From Paenibacillus xylanivorans (GTDB lineage Bacteria > Bacillota > Bacilli > Paenibacillales > Paenibacillaceae), in NCBI RefSeq assembly GCF_001280595.1, contig NZ_LITU01000059.1, positions 415,563 to 479,562 on the forward strand: a DNA stretch of 64,000 bases. Reading direction: 5' to 3'. This document shows positions 46,179-56,117 of this stretch, one piece after another. Both the position numbers and the translations under genes were made by a program. Below the pieces are notes generated by a model. It did not search any database, was not told the origin of the DNA, and saw nothing but the letters and a program-made list of their open reading frames with translations. The number at the start of each line of letters is the position of its first letter. The stretch's first letter is position 1.

Positions 46179-46207
46179 TTGTCAAAAACGAATGGAAGCG
46201 CTATAAT
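46179..46207 (+). promoter_or_regulatory. Promoter of the GH38 gene with overlapping cre-like site
   Basis: TTGTCA (46179-46184), a 17-nt spacer and TATAAT (46202-46207). ATGGAAGCGCTATAA (46192-46206) overlaps the -10 and fits the cre consensus with one mismatch. Confidence 0.65.
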
Positions 46208-46305
46208 GGGCGCATTCCCCTATGAATATATGTAATACATACTCGCTTTGGATGCTCTCTATATATGGATCACTCCCCGATAAAATGTACTGGGGGTTCT
46301 TAACG

Positions 46306-49300
46306 ATGTTTCTTACTGAAAACAAACTTCAAGCACGTATTCATGAATTATCCGAGCTCCGTTACCGGGATCGTTTACCTTTACATGCTTTTCTTGCCTG
46401 CGAAGATCGCAGGCAAGAGATTAACCCTGCCCTGCCGGGGGACGATAGCGATTGGAAGCCTATGCATATAGGAGAGAACTGGACCGGTCGAGATCTCTAT
46501 TTGTGGCTGAGAACAAAAGCCGATTTCCCTTCCTCCTGGGAGGATAAACGGATTGTCGGCCTGTTTGATTTTGGCGATACCGGCGGTGGTAACAATTCCG
46601 GCTTTGAGTCGCTGTTCTACTGGGATGGCAAGCCTTATCAAGGCGTGGATTCCAACCACAAGGAAGTGTTCTTTCCAGCCTCTGCGGCAGGCAGCACCAG
46701 CGAGCTGGTCTTCCGATTATGGTCTGGTCTGGAAGGTGGCGGTCAGCCCCGCAATCAGACACATACGTTCAGACAGGCTGAACTGTGCTGGTTGGATGAA
46801 GCTGTGGATGATCTTGTATTTACAGGGTCAGCGATTCTGGAAACGGTCCGAATTCTGGATGCCCATGCACCGGAACGTACGAAGCTGCTTCATGCGCTCC
46901 AGCAATCCTTCCGCCTCATTGACTGGTCGCAGCCTAAGTCCGATGTCTTCTATGCATCTGTCCATGACGCAAGGGATGACCTGAGTGCCCGACTGAGTGC
47001 GATGGACAAAGCTTCTGATGTGACTGTCACCTGTATCGGCCATACTCATATTGACGTTGCCTGGCTGTGGCGGTTGAAGCATACACGTGAGAAATGTGCT
47101 CGTTCCTTCTCTACCGTTATGCGCCTGATGGAAATGTTCCCGGAGTATGTTTTCCTCCAAACACAGCCTCAGTTGTACGAATATGTGAAAGAGGACTACC
47201 CGGAACTGTACGAATCCATCAAGGAACGTGTCGCTGAAGGTCGCTGGGAAGCGGGCGGAGGCATGTGGCTGGAGGCAGACTGCAACTTGACCTCGGGCGA
47301 GTCTTTGGTTCGGCAGTTACTGATCGGCACTCGTTTTCTAAAAGAAGAGTTCGGGACAGAATGCCGATATCTATGGTTGCCGGATGTGTTCGGCTACAGC
47401 TGGTCCTTGCCGCAAATTCTGAAAAAATCGGGCATTCATACGTTCATGACGACCAAAATCAGCTGGAACCAATACAACCGTATGCCATTTGATACGTTTC
47501 ACTGGCGCGGAATTGACGGCTCAGAAGTACTGACCCACTTCATTACCACACCCGAGCCGTGGTCGGAGCCGGGGTCATGGTTCTATACCTACAACGGCAA
47601 GATCATCCCGAAGACGGTCAAGGGTATCTGGGATGCCTACCGCGATAAGGAGATGAACCAGGATCTGCTGCTGTCGTACGGATATGGCGACGGCGGAGGC
47701 GGGGTCAACCGTGAAATGCTGGAGATGAGACGGCGGTTGGATCAGTTGCCCGGACTACCCAAAGTCACGACAGGACGCGCGGATGATTATTTTGAGAAGC
47801 TGCAGGAAACGGTGGAGAAGACCGATTCGTACATTCATACATGGGATGGCGAGCTGTATCTGGAATATCACCGCGGAACGTATACAAGTCAGGCGTACAA
47901 CAAACGGATGAACCGCAAGCTTGAGCTGGCTTACCGTGAAGCGGAATGGCTGAATGCATTACAAAGTATTGTGCACAATGACTGGAATCTGTATCAAGCG
48001 AAGTCCCTGACTGCGGGTTGGAAAATCATTTTGCGCAACCAATTCCATGACATCATTCCCGGTTCCTCCATCACGGAGGTGTATGAGGACAGCAGAATTG
48101 AATATGCAGAAGCCGAGCAGATTGGCCGTAACGTGGACACGCAGGCTCGAACCGCTATCGCTGGCAGCGGAGAATCTCCTTATATGTACACCATTTGGAA
48201 CGCTTCCCCATGGGTCGTTACAGAGATCGTGAGCATTCCTGCGGCTTCAGGCGAATTGGCAACGGGGACCTGGCTGAGCGATTCCGGTGAGATCTTGAAC
48301 GCTCAATACCAGGATGCACGTTGGTCCGTCGAGGTGAAGGATATTCCTTCGCTGGGGTATACCACAATTCACTTCCAGAGCAGTACGTTAAACGACAGCC
48401 CTGTGCATCCATCATTCACCCACACAACGAATGGGATCGAGACACCGTTCTATCAGCTCGAGTGGAACGAGGATGGACAGTTGACCCGCCTTTACGATAA
48501 AGAGTCTCAACGTGAGGTGCTTGCCACAGGTGCAAGAGGCAATGTGCTTCAGGTATTCGAGGATAAACCGCTGGCCCATGAGGCCTGGGATATTGATATC
48601 TTCTATCAGGAAGATATGCGAGAGATTACGAAATGCACCAGCATTGAAGTCATAGAGACCGGGCTGCTTCAGGCCGTGATCCGCTTCGCTTGGGAATACC
48701 TCGGCTCTACCATTACGCAGAACATGACTTTATATGCCGGGCATCGGCGGATCGATTATGACACTGAGGTGGATTGGCATGAACAACAGCAGCTGCTGAA
48801 GGTTGCCTTCCCTGTCGGTATCCGCTCCACCGAAGCCACCTATGACATTCAGTTCGGCAACGTTAAACGGCCCACGCACTGGAATACAAGCTGGGACTGG
48901 GCACGTTTCGAATCCGTTGGCCATCAATGGGCTGATCTGTCCGACAGAGGTTATGGCGTCAGCTTGCTGAATGATTCCAAATACGGTTATGACATTAAAG
49001 ATAACGTGATGCGGTTAACCCTGATCAAGAGTGCGACTCATCCTGATCCACATGCCGATCAGGGACTGCACCGCTTCACCTATGCTCTTCTTCCGCACCA
49101 AGGGGATTGGCTGGTTGGTGGAACCGTGCAGCAGGCCTGGCTTCTGAATGCTCCACTTCGATATACACAAGGTCAATCAGAGCAGCCAAGTCGCTCCATG
49201 TTCACCTTGTCCGGCAGCACAGCCATGATCTCGGCAGTCAAGAAGGCCGAGGATTCCGATCGTGTCATCGTTCGCGTTCATGATTATTCCGGCAGCATGA

Positions 49301-49455
49301 ATACGCTGGAATTGACAAGCGATCTGCGGATTCACGCGTGGAGAGAATGCAATCTAATGGAGGTGCCGGATGGCGAACTCCTGCATGACACGCCGGTAAC
49401 TTTTACTCTTGAACCTTATGAAATCAAGACGTTTGAGATTGATCTGAGGGTATAA
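46306..49455 (+). CDS. GH38 alpha-mannosidase
   Basis: 1049 residues from ATG 46306; a longer frame to 46222 adds unrelated residues. GH38 motifs: metal/catalytic HTHIDVAWLWRL, FLQTQPQLYEYVK, EAGGGMWLEADCN, nucleophile Asp in WLPDVFGYSWSLPQIL, FHDIIPGSSI, and the all-beta C-terminal domains. No signal peptide, so it should act in the cytoplasm on imported mannosyl oligosaccharide. It is divergent from the kinase gene with its own cre-controlled promoter. Confidence 0.95.
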   Translation: MFLTENKLQARIHELSELRYRDRLPLHAFLACEDRRQEINPALPGDDSDWKPMHIGENWTGRDLYLWLRTKADFPSSWEDKRIVGLFDFGDTGGGNNSGFESLFYWDGKPYQGVDSNHKEVFFPASAAGSTSELVFRLWSGLEGGGQPRNQTHTFRQAELCWLDEAVDDLVFTGSAILETVRILDAHAPERTKLLHALQQSFRLIDWSQPKSDVFYASVHDARDDLSARLSAMDKASDVTVTCIGHTHIDVAWLWRLKHTREKCARSFSTVMRLMEMFPEYVFLQTQPQLYEYVKEDYPELYESIKERVAEGRWEAGGGMWLEADCNLTSGESLVRQLLIGTRFLKEEFGTECRYLWLPDVFGYSWSLPQILKKSGIHTFMTTKISWNQYNRMPFDTFHWRGIDGSEVLTHFITTPEPWSEPGSWFYTYNGKIIPKTVKGIWDAYRDKEMNQDLLLSYGYGDGGGGVNREMLEMRRRLDQLPGLPKVTTGRADDYFEKLQETVEKTDSYIHTWDGELYLEYHRGTYTSQAYNKRMNRKLELAYREAEWLNALQSIVHNDWNLYQAKSLTAGWKIILRNQFHDIIPGSSITEVYEDSRIEYAEAEQIGRNVDTQARTAIAGSGESPYMYTIWNASPWVVTEIVSIPAASGELATGTWLSDSGEILNAQYQDARWSVEVKDIPSLGYTTIHFQSSTLNDSPVHPSFTHTTNGIETPFYQLEWNEDGQLTRLYDKESQREVLATGARGNVLQVFEDKPLAHEAWDIDIFYQEDMREITKCTSIEVIETGLLQAVIRFAWEYLGSTITQNMTLYAGHRRIDYDTEVDWHEQQQLLKVAFPVGIRSTEATYDIQFGNVKRPTHWNTSWDWARFESVGHQWADLSDRGYGVSLLNDSKYGYDIKDNVMRLTLIKSATHPDPHADQGLHRFTYALLPHQGDWLVGGTVQQAWLLNAPLRYTQGQSEQPSRSMFTLSGSTAMISAVKKAEDSDRVIVRVHDYSGSMNTLELTSDLRIHAWRECNLMEVPDGELLHDTPVTFTLEPYEIKTFEIDLRV

Positions 49456-49482
49456 TCGTATAACTGCAACAGATCAACTAAA

Positions 49483-49523
49483 GAAACCAGTAAGTCCCCG
49501 ATGATGGGCGACTTGCTGGTTTC
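49483..49523. terminator. Two-way terminator
   Basis: Interrupted stem GAAACCAG/CTGGTTTC with inner AAGTC/GACTT, between convergent GH38 and monooxygenase genes. Confidence 0.6.
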
Positions 49524-49605
49524 TTCATGCTTTCATTGTCTTCTTAAAAGTGGAATTTGCATGACAATACATGTTCATGTATTCCATCTGGAGCAAGCTC
49601 GTGAT

Positions 49606-50928
49606 TTATTTTACCGTCTCGAGCGTATAACGATTGCGTGGGATCTCTAGACCCAGATTACCCCGCAGTGTCACATGCTCATATTCGGTACGGAACAGCC
49701 CGCGCTCTTGTAACACAGGCACGACCAGATCCACGAAGTCCGCCAGTCCGTTCGGTACGACCGTGCGAATATTGAAACCGTCTGCGGCTTCGCCTTCGAA
49801 CCACTCCTGAATCTGATCGGCGATCTGATCCGGTGTACCGATAAAGGATGTGCGAGGCGTCGATGCAAGTAACGCGACTTGGCGAAGGGTCAATCCCTGT
49901 TCTCGTGCCTGCTGCTTGATCTTGTCCGTTGTACTGCGGAAGCTGTTACTGCCCAAATCACCAATCTCCGGGAAGGGCTCATCCAATGGGAACTGGGAGA
50001 AATCATAATGATCGAAGTAACGGCCCAAATAATTCAGTGCCTGATCGATGCTGACCAGCTCCGCGATCTCCTGATACTTGCGCTCGGCTTCTTCCTCCGT
50101 TCTGCCCACAATGGGACCGATGCCAGGGAAGATCAAGATATCTTCTGGCTTACGCCCATAAGCCACCGCTCTTGCCTTCACGTCCGAATAGAACTCCTTG
50201 GCTTCCTCCAACGTCTCATGCCCTGTGTACACAGCATCCGCCGATCGGGCCGCCAGATCCTTGCCGGATTCGGAAGAACCTGCCTGAAAAATGACCGGAT
50301 GCCCCTGCCCCGAGCGCGCCACATTGAGTGGACCCTGAACGGAGAAGTGATCTCCCTTGTGGTTCAGTGTATGTAACTTGGATGGGTCGAAGAAAACACC
50401 GTTCTCCTTATCTCCAATAAACGCGTCATCCTCCCAGGAATCCCAAAGCCCTTTGACCACATTCAGATGTTCTTCCGCAATTTCATAGCGCAGTGCATGG
50501 TTTGGATGCTCACCTTTGCCAAAATTCAGTGCCGAGCCTTCCAGTGGTGAAGTGACCACATTCCATCCGGCTCGTCCTCCACTAATATGATCCAGAGAAG
50601 CAAATTGTCTTGCCACCGTGAACGGTTCACTATATGAGGTGGATAACGTCGCAACCAGCCCAATGTGTGAGGTTGCTCCCGCGAGAACGGAGAGCAAAGT
50701 TAACGGTTCAAAACGATTCAGAAAATGCGGATTGGATTTCTCGTTAATAAAGAGACCGTCGGCAATAAAGAGCAGATCGAACTTTCCTTCCTCCGCCTTC
50801 ATCGCCTGCTTCTTGTAGAAATCCAGATTTACGCTGGCATTGATCGGAATATCCGGGTGCCGCCAAAAAGAGATGCTATTGCCGACTCCATTCAAGTTTG
50901 CTCCCAATCTCAATCGTCGTAGTGACAT
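49606..50928 (-). CDS. LLM-class flavin monooxygenase (NtaA/DmoA type)
   Basis: 440 residues. The family pattern includes [10 protein letters not shown] at the start, LLFIADGLF, the [11 protein letters not shown] motif, [13 protein letters not shown] and [17 protein letters not shown]. Such enzymes use FMNH2 from a separate reductase to attack small sulfur, nitrogen or chelator substrates; no reductase gene is adjacent. GGGAGG precedes the ATG. It is the downstream member of a pair with an MFS exporter (72-bp gap). Confidence 0.9.
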   Translation of the reverse strand: MSLRRLRLGANLNGVGNSISFWRHPDIPINASVNLDFYKKQAMKAEEGKFDLLFIADGLFINEKSNPHFLNRFEPLTLLSVLAGATSHIGLVATLSTSYSEPFTVARQFASLDHISGGRAGWNVVTSPLEGSALNFGKGEHPNHALRYEIAEEHLNVVKGLWDSWEDDAFIGDKENGVFFDPSKLHTLNHKGDHFSVQGPLNVARSGQGHPVIFQAGSSESGKDLAARSADAVYTGHETLEEAKEFYSDVKARAVAYGRKPEDILIFPGIGPIVGRTEEEAERKYQEIAELVSIDQALNYLGRYFDHYDFSQFPLDEPFPEIGDLGSNSFRSTTDKIKQQAREQGLTLRQVALLASTPRTSFIGTPDQIADQIQEWFEGEAADGFNIRTVVPNGLADFVDLVVPVLQERGLFRTEYEHVTLRGNLGLEIPRNRYTLETVK

Positions 50929-51000
50929 ATTAATTCCTCCCTATGTTGTGGTGATGACCCATTCAGTCGAGTATCCTTTTTTTCGCTGAGAGTCGTTTCA

Positions 51001-52248
51001 TTATTTCTTTATGCTGTTTCCGCCGGCTTCTGCTGGTGCCATCCCCAATCCCGTTTTATTCGCCTGGTTCCTATCGCTTACTCGGACTGTCCAGGCTGCT
51101 CCCAGAAGGACAATGCCTGTTAAGAGAAAAACAAAAGGAATCCCCGTCCATCCGCCCAGAAAACCACCGAGTAAAGGGCCGAGTACAATACCGAATTGAT
51201 TGGCGGTCTGACTCAGACTGACAGCCCTTCCCCGGAAATCCCGGTCAGCATATTTGATGATTAACGCATTCAAGGCTGGATACACCGCAGCGAAGAACAG
51301 GCCATAGACAAATCGCAGACTTCCAAAATAAATGAGGTTATACGCCGTCAGTTGCAGTAAACTGCCAATGCCGCCGCCCAGCAGACCGATAAATAGCGTT
51401 TTCTCGTATCCGATCTTCCCGCCAATCCGTCCCCAACGCGGCCCCATAATTACCGTTGCCACGCCGATGGCCGAGAAGACGATTCCTGCACTAAGTGTTG
51501 CACTACTGACGTCTCCACCAATCTGGACAACATAAAGCGTCAGTACAGGTTCGATAATGAGCACGGAAGTCGAAACGAGCAAAATCAAACCATAGATCCG
51601 CATTAATCCCGGAGTGGAGGCAGCTTTTTTCAGATCACCCAGAATACTTGTGCGAACCACAGTGCGGGGAGCTCGGGATTCTTTTACCCATATCACCATC
51701 ACGGCGGAGAGCAGTGTAATGATTCCCGAGGCGATAAAGCATCCGCGCAGCCCGATCCAATGGCTTAGTACTCCACCCACAAGCGGTCCCAGAATTCCTC
51801 CGGCAGCCGTGGATGTGGAGATGACACCAAGCGCATAACCTACATGCTTCTCCGGTGTATTGGTGCCGACCAACGTAATGGATGCAGGATTGAAGCCGGC
51901 CATAAGTCCCTGAAATATCCGCACAGCGATAAACGTGAAAGGATCATAAACGAAATAGTTAGCCAGGTGAGCAATGGCGAGACCAACACCCGAACGAATC
52001 AGCATCAGTTTGCTGCCATATCTGTCAGCCAGCGATCCCCAGAAGGGAGCACATAGTCCACTGATCAGAAAGCTGATCGAGATCGAAATGCCGGACCAGA
52101 CTTCCAATCCGCTCTGAATACCGAGGTCATTTTGCAAAAACAGCGGAAAGAACGGCACAGACAAGGTGTAAGCCATATGATTGAAAAACAGGCCAAACCA
52201 CAGAATATACAGATTTCGCTTCCAATGCGGCATCTTGGTATTCTCCAT
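51001..52248 (-). CDS. MFS drug-type transporter
   Basis: 415 residues, 12 membrane segments. It has the loop 2-3 motif GSLADRYGSKLM and the motif-C-like GILGPLVGGVL of proton-driven exporters. It is first in the pair with the monooxygenase. Multidrug or metabolite export is likely; substrate unknown. Confidence 0.87.
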   Translation of the reverse strand: MENTKMPHWKRNLYILWFGLFFNHMAYTLSVPFFPLFLQNDLGIQSGLEVWSGISISISFLISGLCAPFWGSLADRYGSKLMLIRSGVGLAIAHLANYFVYDPFTFIAVRIFQGLMAGFNPASITLVGTNTPEKHVGYALGVISTSTAAGGILGPLVGGVLSHWIGLRGCFIASGIITLLSAVMVIWVKESRAPRTVVRTSILGDLKKAASTPGLMRIYGLILLVSTSVLIIEPVLTLYVVQIGGDVSSATLSAGIVFSAIGVATVIMGPRWGRIGGKIGYEKTLFIGLLGGGIGSLLQLTAYNLIYFGSLRFVYGLFFAAVYPALNALIIKYADRDFRGRAVSLSQTANQFGIVLGPLLGGFLGGWTGIPFVFLLTGIVLLGAAWTVRVSDRNQANKTGLGMAPAEAGGNSIKK

Positions 52249-52390
52249 ACTATATAATTCCTATATAAAAAGTAGGTTATTATCCATATTAGGATACCGT
52301 CCCTGGAAAGTATAATAGAAAAGTTCAATAGACCCATTCAAGAATTAAATGAATGGATCTGTTAGCTACTTATTATTTTGACCGTAACGA

Positions 52391-52831
52391 TTACTGTACT
52401 TGAACGGACATGAACACATCCACCTCATCTTCACTGTCCAAGACAAACCCAAAGCGTTCATACAAACGCCGAGCCGGACTGCCCTGCAATACATTTAAAA
52501 TAACACGTTTGCCCCGGACCTCATCCCGTTTCAGCAGCATGTTCAGCACTTGAGTTCCTATTTGCTTACCCTGAGAGTCGGGATGGATATAGAAATGTTC
52601 CAGTAGTATCTCCTCCAACTTGGGTTTCATCGCTACACACCCCACCCATGCACCCTCGACCTCAATAATCCACGTGTGGACAGGGTCGAATGTATTACGG
52701 AAACGTTCACGAACCTTCACCTCATCGTACCTTCCCAACCTATGTAGATCATCATATAGAACCAGGGCTCGCAACTCTGCAAGGTGCTCCTGATCTGTCT
52801 GCTTGGATTGACGCATGGTTATTTGGATCAT
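52391..52831 (-). CDS. GNAT acetyltransferase
   Basis: 146 residues with the GNAT core: WVGCVAMKPKLEEIL, acetyl-CoA loop IHPDSQGKQIGTQVLNMLL and the C-terminal LYERFGFVLDSEDE. AAGGAG precedes the ATG. Acceptor unknown. An inverted repeat (CCATTCA/TGAATGG, around 52340) lies beyond it. Confidence 0.87.
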   Translation of the reverse strand: MIQITMRQSKQTDQEHLAELRALVLYDDLHRLGRYDEVKVRERFRNTFDPVHTWIIEVEGAWVGCVAMKPKLEEILLEHFYIHPDSQGKQIGTQVLNMLLKRDEVRGKRVILNVLQGSPARRLYERFGFVLDSEDEVDVFMSVQVQ

Positions 52832-53019
52832 TGGAAGACTCCTTCTTTTCCGATTATTTTATTCTTCATTCGAGCTATTAATATTGTCTATATAGGATTC
52901 GATGGATCATTGGTCCGTGGGGGATTTGATAAATTCATCTGACCCCAATTATACAGGAAAAAGCAAGCCATTTTTATGTTCTGAGAGTTATCCAAGGTGA
53001 CAAACCTAACAACCTAATG

Positions 53020-53048
53020 TTGACAATATATACAAACCACTTTAATAT
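53020..53048 (+). promoter_or_regulatory. Promoter of the opp operon
   Basis: TTGACA (53020-53025), 17-nt spacer, TAATAT (53043-53048). Found in an otherwise empty 350-bp gap between divergent genes. Confidence 0.65.
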
Positions 53049-53184
53049 ACCTAGTATTCTTATCAGCTTTTAATAGTTTCTCGCATTCTACTTCGAATGT
53101 GTGCATATCTGTGCAAAGATTAATTGAACAGTAGTAGATTAAATGGGAAGAGTGCCTAGAGAAACAGAACAGGAGATTTGCATC

Positions 53185-54111
53185 ATGTATATTGTTAAAC
53201 GCTTTTTCACCATGCTTTTGACGCTCTGGATCATTGTGACGCTGACCTTTCTAATCATGCACATGATCCCTGGCGACCCTTTTTCCAACGATTCCAAAAC
53301 GATACCTGAAGCTGTCCTGCAAAATATGCGTGCAAGATACCATCTGGATGAACCACTTGCTGTCCAGTATGCACTGTATTTGAAAAATTTGCTGGTGCTG
53401 GACCTGGGACCCTCCATCCAGTCCAAAACGACCGATGTCAACACGTTGATCGCACGAGGGTTTCCGCCCTCCGCCCTTCTTGGCATCCAGTCCATTGTCA
53501 TTGCACTGATTGCAGGCATTGCACTGGGGACGGTCGCCGCCCTATTCCACAAAAGGCCCTTGGACTACATATCCATGTTCATTGCCATCATCGGGATATC
53601 CGTCCCGAGCTTCATTCTTGCACCGCTGCTCATTAAATATGCGGCTGTCCAATGGAGGCTCTTCCCCGTTGCATCCTGGGGAACCTGGCAGCATACGATA
53701 CTGCCCTCGCTGGCTTTGTCGGTAACGCCACTGGCTGTCATCGCCCGCTTCATGCGGACCAGCATGCTGGATGTGTTGCAGCAGGAATACATAAGAACAG
53801 CAGAAGCCAAAGGATTGTCTACCTGGTCAGTCGTCATCCGGCACGGACTGCGAAACGCACTCATTCCGGTATTATCTTTTATCGGGCCGCTCTTCGCCTC
53901 CGTAATCACCGGCACCTTCGTGATTGAAAAGATATTTGCCATTCCGGGAATCGGCAAATATTTCGTGGACAGCATCTTCAATCGTGATTACCCGGTCATC
54001 ATGGGAACGACGATCTTTTACAGTGTTATTCTGGTCGTTACCCTATTCCTGATCGACCTGTCGTACCGGATCGTCGATCCGAGAATCAAGCTGTCCAGCA
54101 AAGGAGATTAG
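53185..54111 (+). CDS. oppB: Oligopeptide ABC permease OppB/AppB-type
   Basis: 308 residues from ATG 53185 (CAGGAG 9 nt upstream); an ATG 42 nt earlier lacks a good site. Six membrane segments and the permease loop AEAKGLSTWSVVIRHGLRNA. First gene of a five-gene peptide-transport operon. Paralogue naming (Opp, App or Dpp) cannot be decided. Confidence 0.93.
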   Translation: MYIVKRFFTMLLTLWIIVTLTFLIMHMIPGDPFSNDSKTIPEAVLQNMRARYHLDEPLAVQYALYLKNLLVLDLGPSIQSKTTDVNTLIARGFPPSALLGIQSIVIALIAGIALGTVAALFHKRPLDYISMFIAIIGISVPSFILAPLLIKYAAVQWRLFPVASWGTWQHTILPSLALSVTPLAVIARFMRTSMLDVLQQEYIRTAEAKGLSTWSVVIRHGLRNALIPVLSFIGPLFASVITGTFVIEKIFAIPGIGKYFVDSIFNRDYPVIMGTTIFYSVILVVTLFLIDLSYRIVDPRIKLSSKGD

Positions 54112-54112
54112 C

Positions 54113-55069
54113 ATGAAAGCTACAACTACAGACCCCATTACATCGGACCCTCGCTTCGCACCGGCAGATCGAAGCCAGTTGAGTGCGAACCGTATAGCCA
54201 GCCCGGGTCTTCCCTTATGGAAACAACGTACATACAGTATTTTTCGCCATCGATTATCTTTACTTGGCTTGTTGTTGCTCGTTGTAATTATTGCGCTGGC
54301 TCTGGTAGGTCCGTTACTGGTTCCCTACTCGCCAAGCTCACAGTCCCTACTCAAGACCAATCTGCCACCCTCGGCTGATCACTGGTTTGGCACGGATGAT
54401 CTCGGACGGGATATGTGGGCCCGTACCTGGTCAGGAGCTCGTATATCGCTGCTGATTGGCTTTACTGCTGCAGCCATAGACCTCGTGCTTGGTGTCCTGA
54501 TTGGCGGAATCGCCGGCTACTGCGCCGGACAAGGACGGACAGGCGATCGAATCGACAGCCTTTTGATGCGAATCATTGAAATTTTGTACAGTATCCCGTA
54601 TTTGCTGGTTATCATTCTACTTCTTGTCGTTATGAAACCGGGATTGTTAACGATGATTATTGCCCTGTCCATTACGGGTTGGGTTGGTATGGCCCGCGTC
54701 GTCCGAGGTCAGATCCTGCAATTGAAACAACAGGAATACGTGCTCGCAGCGCAGAAGCTCGGCACATCCCATGCCAAGATTATTTTCAGGCACCTGCTGC
54801 CTAACGCGGCTGGAATCATTATCGTCAACCTGACCTTCACGATTCCCTCCGCTATTTTCTCCGAATCCTTTCTGAGCTTTTTGGGACTCGGTATCCAGTC
54901 ACCCATCGCCAGCTTGGGGACGATGGCCAACGATTCGCTTGGGGTCATTCTGAGCGGACAATGGTGGAGACTGTTATTTCCCGGTCTAATGATCTCGCTC
55001 ACCATGTTTGCATTTAACGCTTTCGGTGATGGGCTGCAGGATGCTTTTGATCCGCGCTCCAACCGTTAA
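54113..55069 (+). CDS. oppC: Oligopeptide ABC permease OppC-type
   Basis: 318 residues, six membrane segments, a long polar N-terminus, WFGTDDLGRDMWAR early and the loop AQKLGTSHAKIIFRHLLPNA. The start codon follows the oppB stop by one base behind AAGGAG. Confidence 0.93.
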   Translation: MKATTTDPITSDPRFAPADRSQLSANRIASPGLPLWKQRTYSIFRHRLSLLGLLLLVVIIALALVGPLLVPYSPSSQSLLKTNLPPSADHWFGTDDLGRDMWARTWSGARISLLIGFTAAAIDLVLGVLIGGIAGYCAGQGRTGDRIDSLLMRIIEILYSIPYLLVIILLLVVMKPGLLTMIIALSITGWVGMARVVRGQILQLKQQEYVLAAQKLGTSHAKIIFRHLLPNAAGIIIVNLTFTIPSAIFSESFLSFLGLGIQSPIASLGTMANDSLGVILSGQWWRLLFPGLMISLTMFAFNAFGDGLQDAFDPRSNR

Positions 55070-55082
55070 GGAGGTTCACACC

Positions 55083-56117
55083 ATGAGTCATTTACTGGAG
55101 GTCAATCATTTAAAGGTCTCTTTTGCCACACGTGACAAAGAACTTGAAGCTGTAAGAGATGTTTCTTTTCACGTCGATGAAGGAGAGACACTTGCCATCG
55201 TCGGCGAAAGTGGGAGTGGAAAAAGCGTAACCGCCCGTTCCCTGATGGGTATGTTTTCGTCACCGAACGGCCGCATTCGCAGCGGCGAAATTCGCTTTGA
55301 GGGGCGAGTTATCAGCGGATTATCCGCTAAAGCCATGCGCCGAATCCGAGGCTCCGAGATCAGCATGGTATTCCAGGACCCCATGTCTTCTCTGAATCCA
55401 ACGATGAAAGTCGGTAGTCAAATCGGCGAGGGACTCCGCAAGCACCGCAAACTATCACCCAAAGATGCCCGGGCCAGATCTGTAGAACTGCTAAACCTCG
55501 TGGGTATTCCTGATGCACCAAGCCGCTATCATCAATATCCTCATGAATTCAGCGGCGGAATGCGTCAGCGGGTTGCCATTGCGATGGCACTTGCCTGTGA
55601 TCCTAAGCTGCTGATAGCCGATGAGCCAACGACCGCTCTCGACGTTACTATTCAGGCGCAAATTCTGGATATTCTAAGCAGCTTGCAGCAGCAAACAGGC
55701 AGTTCAATTTTGCTGATTACCCATGACCTGGGCGTTGTCGCCGAAGTGGCTCACCGCGTTGCCGTCATGTATGCAGGCACCATTGTGGAGACCGGCACGG
55801 TAGAGGATATCTTTGATAGGCCACGCCATCCATATACGTGGGGACTGCTCCAGTCCACCCCGCGACTGGATGATACAGAACATGACAGGCTAATTCCTAT
55901 TGAGGGCTCGCCCCCGGATATTGCTGCGCTCCCGCCTGGCTGTCCGTTCGCAGACCGATGTCCGCACACGATGGATATCTGTTTGACGGAAATGCCTGAT
56001 GCAACCATATTTTCATCAAAACACAGTGCCAGATGCTGGCTAAACGATCCTCGAGCTCCTCGAGTGGATGACCGTATCCCGGCAGAAAGGAATGAGCATG
56101 ACCGAATCTATAATTGA
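55083..56117 (+). CDS. oppD: Peptide ABC ATPase OppD-type
   Basis: 344 residues from ATG 55083 (AGGAGG upstream). Walker A GESGSGKSV, signature FSGGMRQRVAIAMAL, Walker B LLIADEPTTALD, and the C-terminal oligopeptide-type extension with four Cys near GCPFADRCPHTMDIC, which in relatives can hold an iron-sulfur cluster. Confidence 0.94.
   Translation: MSHLLEVNHLKVSFATRDKELEAVRDVSFHVDEGETLAIVGESGSGKSVTARSLMGMFSSPNGRIRSGEIRFEGRVISGLSAKAMRRIRGSEISMVFQDPMSSLNPTMKVGSQIGEGLRKHRKLSPKDARARSVELLNLVGIPDAPSRYHQYPHEFSGGMRQRVAIAMALACDPKLLIADEPTTALDVTIQAQILDILSSLQQQTGSSILLITHDLGVVAEVAHRVAVMYAGTIVETGTVEDIFDRPRHPYTWGLLQSTPRLDDTEHDRLIPIEGSPPDIAALPPGCPFADRCPHTMDICLTEMPDATIFSSKHSARCWLNDPRAPRVDDRIPAERNEHDRIYN

Noticed and set aside
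52330-52365. Inverted repeat CCATTCA/TGAATGG as a terminator of the GNAT gene.
   Set aside because: No T run on either side; left as a note only.
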